From: Flectonema sp. DT1601
Lineage: Eukaryota; Euglenozoa; Diplonemea; Diplonemida; Diplonemidae
DNA: 64,000 bases
Assembly (NCBI GenBank): GCA_964019425.1
Contig: OZ025843.1
Location: 62,001 to 126,000, forward strand
Direction of reading: 5' to 3'
Part shown: positions 50,944 through 60,663 of the stretch, one piece after another
How the letters are laid out: each line of letters starts with the position of its first letter
How positions within the stretch are numbered: the first letter of the stretch is position 1
The notes under the pieces: model-generated
The model's database searches: none
Told to the model about the DNA's origin: nothing
What the model saw: the letters and a program-made list of their open reading frames with translations, nothing else
Translations under genes and position numbers: made by a program

Positions 50944-52770
50944 TCAATTCAACACTTTGCATTTAACAGACCGTTCAAAGAGAGCTCTATTATTGTGAGG
51001 CAGCTGAACAGTTTTCAGGGCGCTGCATTTATTGAGGAAGCGCTCACCAATCTTCTTCACATCACTAAGACCTGAAAGGTCAAGAGAAGTGATTTCTGAA
51101 CACCCAGACAAGAAATTATTTTCAATACTAGTGACACTACTAAGACCTGAAAGATCAACAGAAGTGATTTTTAAGCACTCAGATAAGAAATTATTTCCAA
51201 TACTGGTGACACTTCTCAGACCGGAAAGGTCAAGAGTAGTGATTTCTGAACAATTAAACAAAAAACAATCTCCAATACTGGTGACACTACTAAGACCTGA
51301 AAGGTCAACAGAAGTGATTTTTAAACACTCAGACAAGAAATCATTTCCAATACTAGTGACACTACTAAGACCTGAAAGGTCAAGAGAAGTGATTTCTGAA
51401 CAATAATACAAAAAATCAAATTCAATACTGGTGACACTACTAAGACCGGAAAGGTCAAGAGAAGTGATTTCCGAACAATAACACAAACAACTATTTCCAA
51501 TACTGGTGACGCTACTAAGACCGGAAAGGTCAAGAGAAGTGATTTTTGAATATTTAAACAAAAAACAATTTCCAATACTGGTGACGCTATTAAGACCTGA
51601 AAGGTCAACAGAAGTGATTTCTGAACACTCAGACAAGAAATCATTTTCAATACTAGTGACACTACTAAGACCAGAAAGGTCAAGAGAAGTGATTTTTAAG
51701 CACTCAGACAAGAAATTATTTCCAATACTGGTGACACTTCTAAGACTGGAAAGGTCAAGAGAAGTTATTTCTGAACAATAAAGCAAAAAACAGTGTCCAA
51801 TACTGGTGACACTACTAAGACCTGAAAGGTCAAGAGAAGTGATTTCACACCCATACAAGAAATTATTTCCAATACTGGTGACACTACTAAGACCGGAAAG
51901 GTCAAGAGAAGTGATTTCTGAACATTTACGCAAGAAACCATTTCCAATTCTAGTGACACTACTAAGACCGGAAAGGTCAAGAGAAGTGATTTCCGAACAA
52001 TAACACAAACAACTATTTCCAATACTGGTGACGCTACTAAGACCGGAAAGGTCAAGAGAAGTGATTTTTGAATATTTAAACAAAAAACAATTTCCAATAC
52101 TGGTGACGCTATTAAGACCTGAAAGGTCAACAGAAGTGATTTCTGAACACTCAGACAAGAAATCATTTTCAATACTAGTGACACTACTAAGACCAGAAAG
52201 GTCAAGAGAAGTGATTTTTAAGCACTCAGACAAGAAATTATTTCCAATACTGGTGACACTACTAAGACCGGAAAGGTCAAGAGAAGTGATTTTTGAACAT
52301 TTATACAAGAAGTCATCTCCAATAGCAGTAACCTGTGAGATGACTGCGCTTTTGCAATTTGAATGGCGGAAGGAAATCCGTTTGGCATCTGAAGGAAGCA
52401 ACTCCTCGTCAATAGTGAGGCAACCATTCACCGAAAATGTGGGAGTGTCCAGACATAAATACTCCGTAACGTGGTCTCTGATCCAAAGAAGCAGCTTCTC
52501 CCTTTTTCTATCATCAACAAACCAACATTTACCGAAGATCCGAACAAGCTTCTCCCATATTTCCAACTCGCTGTTTGCACCCACTCCATGATCTGCTAGC
52601 CGATCACTGTCGCAAAGGGCATCACCAGCCAACGACAGTTCAACTTCCTCCAGATCGACATCCCACTCGCCAGCCGCTGCCGTCAACACGTCGCTCACAA
52701 CAGAATCAGCACCAACTGTGACTGACACCGCAGGGAATCCTAAATCCGGACAAGTCACGAAAACTTGCAT
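50944..52770 (-). CDS. Ubiquitin-like/leucine-rich-repeat protein, 17 repeats
   Basis: 608 residues. Residues 1-74 resemble ubiquitin: MQVFVTCPD at the start, VELSLAGDALCDSDRLADHG like RLIFAGKQLEDGRTLSDYN, and a closing SELEI strand. A ~85-residue linker follows. Residues 160-583 are seventeen repeats of about 25 residues, consensus ITSLDLSGLSSVTSIGNNFL plus SECSE, and the protein ends in a Lys/Arg-rich cap. Repeats 1-4 and 8-11 are nearly identical, so a block of four was recently copied. No signal peptide or membrane helix is seen, which fits an intracellular binding or adaptor protein. The ATG lies 37 nt after CTTTTTCTCTCTCAG. Ligands are unknown. Confidence 0.8.
   Translation of the reverse strand: MQVFVTCPDLGFPAVSVTVGADSVVSDVLTAAAGEWDVDLEEVELSLAGDALCDSDRLADHGVGANSELEIWEKLVRIFGKCWFVDDRKREKLLLWIRDHVTEYLCLDTPTFSVNGCLTIDEELLPSDAKRISFRHSNCKSAVISQVTAIGDDFLYKCSKITSLDLSGLSSVTSIGNNFLSECLKITSLDLSGLSSVTSIENDFLSECSEITSVDLSGLNSVTSIGNCFLFKYSKITSLDLSGLSSVTSIGNSCLCYCSEITSLDLSGLSSVTRIGNGFLRKCSEITSLDLSGLSSVTSIGNNFLYGCEITSLDLSGLSSVTSIGHCFLLYCSEITSLDLSSLRSVTSIGNNFLSECLKITSLDLSGLSSVTSIENDFLSECSEITSVDLSGLNSVTSIGNCFLFKYSKITSLDLSGLSSVTSIGNSCLCYCSEITSLDLSGLSSVTSIEFDFLYYCSEITSLDLSGLSSVTSIGNDFLSECLKITSVDLSGLSSVTSIGDCFLFNCSEITTLDLSGLRSVTSIGNNFLSECLKITSVDLSGLSSVTSIENNFLSGCSEITSLDLSGLSDVKKIGERFLNKCSALKTVQLPHNNRALFERSVKCKVLN
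51056..52317 (-). repeat. 75-bp tandem repeats encoding LRRs
   Basis: Successive copies of GTGACACTACTAAGACC (plus strand) are 75 bp apart. Their similarity is high enough that all three reading frames stay open for long stretches, producing spurious ORFs. One unit is 72 bp. Confidence 0.9.
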
Positions 52771-54349
52771 TGTTGTTATTTTTACTGCTTTCTTTTTTAG
52801 TAATCTACTGAGAGAGAAAAAGATTTATTAATCTTGCTGAAGTGTTCCAAACGACGGCAACAATCGTAAAGTAATAAGGAAAAACTGAAAAGCAGCTTCC
52901 ATTCCTAAACAATACAACATATTCTGTGGTTGTAATTTCCTATAAAATACTATTACGGCTCTACTCTGTTTGTAAACACTTCCCTTGAACAGCTACGGAT
53001 ATTAACTTCCCAAGGATAAGAACTAACAAAAGCAACAAAAACAACCAAAGCCTTGTTATGAGGAAACTGTTACGGAAACATATTGCACGTGGCCACTAAT
53101 TATGGTTTTTGTGACCCCCCCTTTTAACTTTAAACAACAAAAAAAACATCAATCAATCCCCAAAATAATAATAGTATATTGATCCAATGAAAAAAGTATC
53201 AAAAATTAGTAGGCACAAAATCATCTCAGAACTCAACCCTGGAAAGGGTTGCGAAGATGAAATATTTCCGAAAACAACTCAAATAAAAGCTCTCACACAA
53301 GATCCAAAAGCCCTTGCACGATCTCAGGACAGATTTCGCAACCTTTTGTAAATTTGTCATTAGTAATATGCAGATGTCCCTGCTGGGGATTAAAAAACTG
53401 TTTGGTACCATAACTACTTTGTTAATCACCCGTTCATTCATCAATTATTTCCCACAATAAAGATATTATTCATCACACCTTTCGAGCGATAACAATTTTC
53501 CCTTTATCAGATTTCTCCATCCCTGTGTTCACCACACTCAATAATCTTTAATACGTCTTTTTCATGTTAGTTACAGAAAGTTTCTTTCATCCATATAAGC
53601 CGATGCTTGTATTAGTTTTCTGACGATATAAAATATTCCCTTGGCCCTTTATCAGTTCTCACACCTCCTGTCTTCATCACCCAAGAAAACTTATGTTTAA
53701 ATTAAATTTATGATTAATAAACGCTTTCTTTTCGGGTATCAGGATGAAGCTTTGTTGTTTTGTGTACTGCATTTAGGTTCCGTCGAGCATCTGCTATTGA
53801 TAGCGGTTTTGAAAACTGAGGTGATTGGGATAGCTTTGTCTCAATGTGCTTCGGTCCTGTTGAGAACCTAAAAGTAACCAACAGCATCTTTGTAGTCGAG
53901 AGGATGTGAATCTTGGACTTCTTTTTGATCGTTGTGGTCATTCATTTTTTTGATCTCTTCCTAAAAGTTATCTTTCGTAACATTTTCGTTTCAATCTCAT
54001 CTTCTTCCCTGTTCCTCTTCATTCGTCCCTTGTTCAGATATTTATTGAATTGAATTACTTGTATTGGACTTTGAGTATTTAATCTTTTGTTTTTCACTCT
54101 CTTTGTCTATTAACGGGTTTTTTGACGTCAACCATTTGTGTTTCCGGAGATAGCATGAACTGTTTTTGTTCATACTCTGGCTTTTTTATGTTTTGTCTCA
54201 TCCGAAGCTGGTCTTTTGGATTGGAATCAAAATTCGATTGAGCAACACTGCACCGAGAGAAATAAAAATAACAATCGCTGTCGGCGATAATTTTTCATAT
54301 AGCATATTCTTATTCCAGTGTGAATTTTCCACGATATCAATTTTCCCCT
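52771..54349. other. 1.6-kb AT-rich intergenic stretch
   Basis: No gene supported. 52808-52820 holds the acceptor of the LRR gene. 53900-53980 resembles 50595-50650 (TTTTTTGA(C/T)CTCTTCC, AAGTTAT). AATTTTCCC(C)TTTATCAGA-like motifs recur at 53490 and 54335. Confidence 0.5.
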
Positions 54350-54595
54350 TCATCAGACGCTGACCCCACTTTTCTTACTCCAAACACTGCTGTAAAACAT
54401 CTCACCCACCCTGCCCCCGCCGGTGTCCCGTCGAACCGAATCAGGCCTGGCGCAAGTCTACGCAGAAGTAATCTGCACCCTTTCACAGTATAGATACTTC
54501 ACAATTCCAGTGTTTGTCTTTACCTTCATTCTCAACTTATACTTCCTTCTCAGGTGCATTTTGTGATGGAAAGTACCGTACTTGTATTATGTTAA
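54350..54595. repeat. Dispersed repeat with tRNA-like B-box, copy 3
   Basis: Third copy of the repeat at 43075; CCGGTGTCCCGTCGAACCGAA and TTCTCAGGTGCATTTT are conserved. Confidence 0.6.
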
Positions 54596-54896
54596 AAATT
54601 ACTTACCCAGCCCTGATACTTCCCAATGGGGAAGAATCCAACAGTCATGCTGTAATTGCGAAAGGGAAAAGGGATATAAAAGGATCATATAAGAAAGAGG
54701 CCATACAAGTTAGGGAGGGAGATGCCACAAAACCTCGCGAAACCACGAGATTTCGGAAAATGTAATGGCTTTAACTTAAACTAACACGGAAATTGGGGAA
54801 CATAAAACTATTTTATTGTTTTCCTGTCCGAACAATATTTTTCAGTACCACACAATACTTCAAACAAAAATACAACAAATAAATGACAACCAAGAA

Positions 54897-55059
54897 TCAA
54901 TTCAACACTTTACATTTAACAGACCGTTCAAAGAGAGCTCTATTATTTTGAGGCAGCTGAACAGTTTTCAGGGCGCTGCATTTATTGAGGAAGCGCTCAC
55001 CAATCTTCTTCACATCACTAAGACCTGAAAGGTCAAGAGAAGTGATTTCTGAACACTCA
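54897..55059 (-). CDS. 3' end of the second LRR gene
   Basis: Encodes the last repeat (SEITSLDLSGLSDVKKIGER..) and the cap ending RSVKCKVLN, one residue different from the cap of the gene at 50944-52770. It is cut off from the rest of the gene by the insertion that begins at 55060. The last ~20 bp (55040-55059) are the target duplication of that insertion. Confidence 0.8.
55040..55059. repeat. Target-site duplication, left copy, small element
   Basis: aagtgatttctgaacactca, repeated exactly at 55758-55777 on the other side of the 698-bp element. Confidence 0.85.
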
Positions 55060-55757
55060 AAAAAAATTAACCAGTGTTTAGGGGTTTGAATCCCATGGAT
55101 CCCGTCGCTCAGGCGGTCCGGTGGAGAACCGGGTAGGGCACTGTGAACGAGTTGCGGTCCAGGTGGCGTCGGAAGGCCACCGCACCAACAGATTTGTTTC
55201 TTCGCACAACAGTAGCTTGGAGACCGTAAGAGACCCAAGGTGGTTCACAACCGCTCGAACAACTGCGTGTGAAGGAACAAGATTGAAAAGAAAAGAATAT
55301 AAGAAAAGAAATGCCACACACAAAAAACGACGTAGTAAAGCAGAGAGGTAGGGGGAGGGATGGCCTCTTTCTCCACACATTGCATGGGAGCTCCCCGAGT
55401 AACTCGCGGGGCTGATACTGTTAATACATTTCAGGCGACCTGAACTTATAATCCCCCCATGCGTGAAAAGACTAAACGGGGGAAGTTTGAAGGAAATGGG
55501 GGTAAAGGGAAATCATGCCACTAAGGAAAAAATAAAAACCCGGTGGCCCCTGTGAGCTCTGGGTGCCTGAGTATCCCGGGCCGGATCACCTGACCTTCTG
55601 CTATGTTGTCCTTTTTTTTTAAAGGTTAGGCTACCGGAAAATAAAACGGGGGTAAAAGAATACACAGCAACAACAACAATACGTCAGCACTCTAGTTACA
55701 CACAAGGTGCATCCAGGTAACACCACGAGGAGGCGCGCTATCCGAGTTTCGTTACCC
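55060..55757 (-). mobile_element. 698-bp non-autonomous retroelement with HDV-like 5' end
   Basis: Bounded by a 20-bp target duplication. Read on the minus strand it begins GGGTAACGAAACTCGG and ends GGTTAATTTTTTT. There is no convincing gene inside; a 100-codon frame is probably chance. The 5' end folds like the LINE's ribozyme (annotated separately) and the insertion site in the LRR repeat is the same, so it may be mobilised by LINE proteins (inference). It carries little other sequence in common with the LINE. GC content is well above that of the surrounding DNA. Confidence 0.7.
55675..55757 (-). ncRNA. Candidate HDV-like self-cleaving ribozyme, small element
   Basis: Numbering from 55757: bases 1-7 GGGTAAC pair with 37-43 GTTACCT, with a G-U at the cleavage pair as in HDV itself. 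P3 is GCC/GGT (24-26, 34-36) closing loop TCCTCGT. GG (44-45) can form P1.1. GCAC/GTGC can form P4, followed by a TGACG that could supply the catalytic C. I could not draw a convincing P2, so activity is uncertain. Confidence 0.5.
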
Positions 55758-55852
55758 AAGTGATTTCTGAACACTCAGGCGAGAAATTATTTTCAATACT
55801 GGTGACACTATTAAGACCGGAAAGGTCAAGAGAAGTGATTTCTGAACAATTA
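55758..55852 (-). CDS. Internal repeat of the second LRR gene, between two insertions
   Basis: 95 bp of LRR coding sequence, just over one 75-bp unit, isolated between the small element and the LINE. Its two ends are the target duplications of the two insertions (55758-55777 and 55833-55852). Confidence 0.8.
55833..55852. repeat. Target-site duplication, left copy, LINE
   Basis: aagtgatttctgaacaatta, repeated exactly at 63597-63616. Confidence 0.88.
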
Positions 55853-55926
55853 TATATGTACCATTTTGAGTGCTGTCATTCAGGCTTGCTAGCACGGTGA
55901 GATGACGAGGCACTGGTTCGGCCAAC

Positions 55927-58900
55927 CTAAGTTAACCCCTTGTCCTGTGGTTCCCTTTCCGGGGTTTCCTCTGCTTTCGGTTTCATTTGTTTGGTGAAAC
56001 CTAATTTTAGAAGCGATGTGCTGGTTTGCATATCATGCTTCGTCGGCTGCTTCGCCCTCCTCGTCAACGTCCTTATAATTGGCCCGTGATGCTTTTTGTT
56101 GCAGCATTTCGTGGCAGTCCGTTGTTCCGGATCCGGATTCCGCTTGCAGTCGTTGCAGGGAGCCATCTCGTGGTGACGGCATCGGTGGTGGCTGTTTCTG
56201 CAACATTGCTCAGATCCTCTGCCGATCACTATGCAGACTGCACATGGAGTAAGCTTGTGCTTGCTGCAAAAGTCCCATATCGGTATTTGTCCATCTTCAT
56301 CCCCCAGAGTGTGATGGTTGTGGCAGCACTGGTAGATGGTGTTTCCGGCCCGTCGACAACTATTGCATTTCTTCTTGAAGTGTCCGTAGCACGTCGAGTT
56401 CATCGTTCCTTGTCCCTCCGCGATGCCCGGTCTCTTGACGACCTCGGGTGGCGGGCGTGTCGGTCCTCGCTCGCAGAGCTCCCTCCTCAGCTGTACGTCT
56501 TTTTCCTTTGATGGGAAAAGTCGTGCCGCGGTTATCCATTTCTCCGCTCTCCCTTCCCTCTCGCTCGAGTGCCTGCACTCAGTCTCGAAGCCGAATCTGA
56601 TTTTGTCAGCTTTTCCGTCGTTCGCCTCTTGGACCGTCCTCCGAATTGTGTCTACTGTTTCGTCTCCCATCAGAAAAGCTGGTCGTTTCTTCAAACCTTT
56701 CAGTACCGGGGCTCCTAGTGGACGTAAGGCTTTGTTGCTTCCTACGCAGTAGTCGGGAAAGGTTCTTTGTTCCTCGCCTTCTAAATGCTTGTGAACCAAG
56801 TTCAATCTTAGCATCAGTCCACACATGACGTCAGCTTTCTTCCCGGCGGCTCTGTCTTTGGTGCACTTCGCTACGTGGCCTTCGTGGACTGTGGTCGGTA
56901 TGTCAACCCCCGCATACGCTTCGAAGTCGATCGCTAATTCCAGGAAGGTGACTCCGACCCCGTCTGGCTGTCGAGGCCACTTCAGTTCCCTCAGGTAGCT
57001 CGCAAGCGCTAAGTACAAGGTCAATCCAAGGGCTTCGGGCCATTGGGTGTATACTGGCATGTACTTTTCCAGTTTGTTGTTGTATCGCATAACTACTTCC
57101 GGTTCCTTGTTCCCAGCGTATTCCACAACCGTCAGCCGTCTCTCCTCCAGTTGTTGGTAGTCGTCCCTGCGGAGCCTGATCCGTGCGAACATTCGTTGTA
57201 GGTCTCCGGTGAGCCCCGCCGGCAGTTCCACATTGTCGGGCTTGATGCCGAGTAGCCTCAGGCAATTGGGCCAATCGCTTCGAACTTGTAGCATCACTTG
57301 CGGATATTCCTGTCGGATTGTGTCATAAGCTCTGCAATCCCAGTTCACATGCTCGAGGGTCTCCGTCCTCTCTACGTCGTCAACCTCCTCGCAGTGCGCG
57401 CAGTTCTTGTTTCCCGCCTTCATCGAGCCAGTGTACACGTTGTCCAGGAGGCAGTGCTTCACTACTCCGCGCAGGTAGGGGTCGCCCTTTCCTTCCTTCA
57501 GGACCTTCAGGGTCTCTTTCCGGTCGATGCCCGCTTCAATACCTCTCAGGTTTACCCGTCTCGTTTCCGCAATTGTTTTGTTCCAGGTGAAACGTCTGCA
57601 CGCCTCTCTGACATCGTGCCGCCAGCGCCCCGCATCCAGCCTTCCGTGTTCGGTCGTCCCTCCCGGACCTTCGAAGACCGAGAAAGTTGACCATTCCCAT
57701 CCAAGTTCCTTCAGAGTACTCAGGGCGAGGCCGACTGGTCCTCTCGTCGCTTCAGTGTGCTCTTGCAGGTGTTCCCATACCCTGCGTATCCTCTCAGTCA
57801 GCTTCGGTAGCATTCTGGTGAGTGCAAGGAGTCTGTTGTACCTAATGTACGTCGCGGGATCCACACAATGTCCCTTGCAGAGTAGCGTTAGGCCCATGGT
57901 GTGCGACATCTTAGTTCTTTTCCCTCCAAGTTTGCGGAAAATCCCCGTTGCCATTGCTCTTCTCAGCAGTCCGAGTCGCGTCGCATCGGGATCGTACAGT
58001 GCCGTTCCGAAGAGCGCCTTGGGCATGACACTAGCTGCAGCTATCTGTTCCTTCGCTTGATATCTGAGCGGAAGTAATCGAATTCGCCTCGCTCTATCGA
58101 GCACTTCTTCCGTGATCCTCCCCATCTGCTTGGTGGTTCCTTTCATACTGAGGTGGCATCCCACGATATCGACACTGTCATCGAAGTCCAGTGTTGTGTC
58201 CCCCATTGTGATGTTGGTCTGGCCCTGGTCTCTGTTCGAGAACCACTTGCATTTCTGAGGCGCGAGTTCTTGTCCGGTCAGGGTGCAGAACTCCGCAACG
58301 ACTTCCACGCCTTCTTGTAGCTTCGTTCGTGATCCAAACAATGTCAGGTCGTCCGCATACGATCCGGGCGTCACATCGGCTTCCCTCTCGATTGCTTTGC
58401 TGAGTATCGAGCTCAGCGCATTGAAGAGCACCACGCTGAGCGGGCATCCTTGCAGTATTCCGTTGGTGGTGGCAAATTCTTCTCCGACGCCGCTCGGGAA
58501 CTTGAATCTCCTTCTGAGTCGCCGGTAGACATCCGTCACAGTTCTCAGGATCTTATCACCGAGGCCCAATTCCTTCACCAATTTCAGGAGGATGTCGTGC
58601 GGGATCAGGTCGAAACACTTCCTGAAGTCCGTGGTCACTCCAGCAATCTCTTCTCCGTAGAGAGTTGCGTGTTCCACGTCTAGTGCTATCTTCCAGCTGA
58701 GGTCGAGCGTAGATCTCCCCTTCCGGTAGCCGTACTGCCCGTCGTGAGCCCACTTCTCTTGCCACTCCATTACATCCTTTTCCATACGTATACAGCCCCA
58801 TAGCCTGTAAAGTGCGGATGTCACCGTAATGGGTCTCTGCTCCAGTGGTTTCGTCCCTGCCCCTTTGGGTATGGCCGACACCAGTGCCGTGAGAAGTGCT

Positions 58901-60582
58901 TCCGGCCAGTGTGTTCTCTCCACTATGTTGTAGAATTCCGCTATCATCTGAATCATGTCCTCCGGTAGCGACTTGAGCTCCGATATCCTGAAGCCGTCTA
59001 CCCCAGCTGCTTTGCGCGAGCTAGTCCTTCTGAGGGCTTTTGCAACGTCCTCCCCGGTGATATCTTCGCATCGCATCGGGTGTTCCTCGATGTAGTTGCT
59101 GTACCGTTCTTCGAACTTCATCCAGTCTGGTTCCGGGTCTGATAAGTACTTCTTGAGTATGGGGTCCCATGCCGCGTGCATGGCCTCATCCATCTCGGAG
59201 CAGTTGGCCGCCCAGCTTCCATCTGCCTTTTCCATCAGAACAGTCTTCGATTGCTCGACGTTCCTGATCCACTGGAAAACCTTCGTGCGGTCGTCATTCC
59301 AATTGTCGACAACATTCCGTTTCCACATGCGGATGCGTTCAGTTCGGAGCTTCTTGCTTTCTATCGCTTGCTCCTGTCTCGCTTGTTGTAGTAGTATCCG
59401 AAGCTCCTCCGTCTGTGGTATTTCGGATCCCGTCGTCGGATCGAGTTTTCGTAATTTTTTCCAGAGTTTCATTACTTCGTGGGACGGCACCGTCGGACCA
59501 TCGCGTTGCTTTGTGATTTTCATCACTTCCTCCAGAACACGTATCTTCTGCAGTCTTCTTCGCGTTTCCCTGCACGTCGCTCCTCTCCCGTCTTGTTTCG
59601 CCGCGTTCGTCCACATCACAGGCTCACGCTTCTTCCCGCGTCCCTTGTACTTGGCTGGGTTACTTATCTCCAGCTTTTCCGTCAGAAGGTATCTTTCGAT
59701 GATCTCTCCAAGCGCCTCCAGCATCTTGTCAGGATCTTCCGTCGCTACAGCTCGCGTCCAGTGGAGTTGCCTTTCGGCCTTCCCCTCACTCGGGTCCGTT
59801 GTCTCGGAGGTATCCAACTGTTTCGGTACTATCAGCCTAGGAGCCTTCTCGTTGTAGCGTGAGATGTTGAGCTTTCTAATGATGACCGGCTTGTGTGTCG
59901 GGATCAGCTCACTCTTATGCACATGGATCGTTGTGTCATTCGAGATTGCTGTCGCCGCCCCGCGGTTCATCAGAATAGCATCGATTCTACGAAGTCCTTT
60001 TCCCGCTTCGCTTGTCGGTGTCATGTTTCCCATCGAGACGGCGGCATCTATCCAGAGTCCGTGTGCGAAAGCCGACAGAAGCGCCGGCGATTCCGTTGTT
60101 TCGACGTTGAAGTCCCCCGCTATAAATACGGGAACATCACCCAGAGCTGCTGCTTCCACGAGCATCTCCGCAATCAACTCTTCCGTGTAGACCGCCGAAC
60201 GTACGTCTCCGTAGAACGAGAAAACGTGCAGTACCTTGCCATTTCCGTACGACACTCCCGCGTGTACGAATCGTCCTGTGTTGTCGAGCCGATCGTGTTT
60301 TATCCTTCTCACCGGTGTACCAGTGCGCGTCAAGATGGCCACGCCTCCAGCCGCCGTCCACGTCTTTTGCCCATCGGTTAGTAATTTGCACTCTAACCCG
60401 AACGTCGCTTCCCATCCTCTCTCACCGAGCTGTTTTTTCATCTGGCGTTGCTGTGGGCCCGTCAGAGAAGTTTCCTGTAGAGCTATCAGATCTAGGCTCA
60501 GATCTGTGATGGCATCTATTTTTCCTTCTAGTGTGGTGACATTGATTGTTCCCACGGTGAGCCCATCGATTCGTGGTCTCGG
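55927..60582 (-). CDS. LINE ORF2: endonuclease-reverse transcriptase with C-terminal Cys/His cluster
   Basis: About 1551 residues counted from the Pro released by the 2A motif; no ATG lies between ORF1's stop and the endonuclease. The APE-type endonuclease starts at TINVTTLEGK and shows LQET, GDFNVE, RRIDAIL and a THKPV histidine. The reverse transcriptase shows TTDFRKCFDLIPH (motif A), GILQGCPLSVVLFN (B) and SYADDLTLFG (C, catalytic YADD). Downstream is a C-x2-C-x13-H-x4-C zinc motif (CAHCEEVDD..LEHVNWDC). The last ~150 residues contain three Cys/His-rich units. I recognise no RNase H domain. It nicks the target and reverse-transcribes the element RNA. Confidence 0.9.
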   Translation of the reverse strand, partial: PRPRIDGLTVGTINVTTLEGKIDAITDLSLDLIALQETSLTGPQQRQMKKQLGERGWEATFGLECKLLTDGQKTWTAAGGVAILTRTGTPVRRIKHDRLDNTGRFVHAGVSYGNGKVLHVFSFYGDVRSAVYTEELIAEMLVEAAALGDVPVFIAGDFNVETTESPALLSAFAHGLWIDAAVSMGNMTPTSEAGKGLRRIDAILMNRGAATAISNDTTIHVHKSELIPTHKPVIIRKLNISRYNEKAPRLIVPKQLDTSETTDPSEGKAERQLHWTRAVATEDPDKMLEALGEIIERYLLTEKLEISNPAKYKGRGKKREPVMWTNAAKQDGRGATCRETRRRLQKIRVLEEVMKITKQRDGPTVPSHEVMKLWKKLRKLDPTTGSEIPQTEELRILLQQARQEQAIESKKLRTERIRMWKRNVVDNWNDDRTKVFQWIRNVEQSKTVLMEKADGSWAANCSEMDEAMHAAWDPILKKYLSDPEPDWMKFEERYSNYIEEHPMRCEDITGEDVAKALRRTSSRKAAGVDGFRISELKSLPEDMIQMIAEFYNIVERTHWPEALLTALVSAIPKGAGTKPLEQRPITVTSALYRLWGCIRMEKDVMEWQEKWAHDGQYGYRKGRSTLDLSWKIALDVEHATLYGEEIAGVTTDFRKCFDLIPHDILLKLVKELGLGDKILRTVTDVYRRLRRRFKFPSGVGEEFATTNGILQGCPLSVVLFNALSSILSKAIEREADVTPGSYADDLTLFGSRTKLQEGVEVVAEFCTLTGQELAPQKCKWFSNRDQGQTNITMGDTTLDFDDSVDIVGCHLSMKGTTKQMGRITEEVLDRARRIRLLPLRYQAKEQIAAASVMPKALFGTALYDPDATRLGLLRRAMATGIFRKLGGKRTKMSHTMGLTLLCKGHCVDPATYIRYNRLLALTRMLPKLTERIRRVWEHLQEHTEATRGPVGLALSTLKELGWEWSTFSVFEGPGGTTEHGRLDAGRWRHDVREACRRFTWNKTIAETRRVNLRGIEAGIDRKETLKVLKEGKGDPYLRGVVKHCLLDNVYTGSMKAGNKNCAHCEEVDDVERTETLEHVNWDCRAYDTIRQEYPQVMLQVRSDWPNCLRLLGIKPDNVELPAGLTGDLQRMFARIRLRRDDYQQLEERRLTVVEYAGNKEPEVVMRYNNKLEKYMPVYTQWPEALGLTLYLALASYLRELKWPRQPDGVGVTFLELAIDFEAYAGVDIPTTVHEGHVAKCTKDRAAGKKADVMCGLMLRLNLVHKHLEGEEQRTFPDYCVGSNKALRPLGAPVLKGLKKRPAFLMGDETVDTIRRTVQEANDGKADKIRFGFETECRHSSEREGRAEKWITAARLFPSKEKDVQLRRELCERGPTRPPPEVVKRPGIAEGQGTMNSTCYGHFKKKCNSCRRAGNTIYQCCHNHHTLGDEDGQIPIWDFCSKHKLTPCAVCIVIGRGSEQCCRNSHHRCRHHEMAPCNDCKRNPDPEQRTATKCCNKKHHGPIIRTLTRRAKQPTKHDMQTSTSLLKLGFTKQMKPKAEETPEREPQDKGLT
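56075..56405 (-). other. Triple Cys/His repeat at the ORF2 C-terminus
   Basis: Three successive units share C-x2-C, a spacer of 8-14 residues, CC, then HH: CNSCRRAG..QCCHNHH, CAVCIVIG..QCCRNSHH and CNDCKRNP..KCCNKKHH, with extra CxxH/HH between them. This is not the C2H2 pair described for L1Tc. A nucleic-acid-binding or target-recognition role is an inference. Confidence 0.65.
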
Positions 60583-60621
60583 TCCGGGGTTCCTCTCAAC
60601 GTCGCCAGCTTGTAGCAGGAG
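60580..60621 (-). other. 2A ribosome-skipping motif
   Basis: LLLQAGDVERNPGP matches the 2A consensus D(V/I)ExNPGP preceded by a Leu-rich stretch. It lies 20 codons after the ORF1 UGA in the same frame. By family knowledge the ribosome skips the final Gly-Pro bond, which would release ORF2 protein beginning with Pro. L1Tc uses a similar 2A. Confidence 0.9.
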
Positions 60622-60663
60622 ACGTCTCCGTGTCTCCGCCCAGTTCCTTCCGTCCTCCGCCGG

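Noticed and set aside
51321-52205. Additional long minus-strand and plus-strand ORFs over the LRR region
   Set aside because: They are frame shadows of a 75-bp coding repeat whose alternative frames also lack stops; they have no independent protein features.
51056-52317. CRISPR-like array of regular repeats
   Set aside because: The 75-bp units code for LRRs throughout without unique spacers, and the host is eukaryotic.
55078-55380. 100-codon ORF in the small element
   Set aside because: There are no recognisable motifs and overlapping frames of similar length exist; GC-rich sequence alone can explain it.
55927-57300. RNase H domain in ORF2, expected by analogy with L1Tc
   Set aside because: I could not find the DEDD pattern or surrounding motifs, so I do not claim it.
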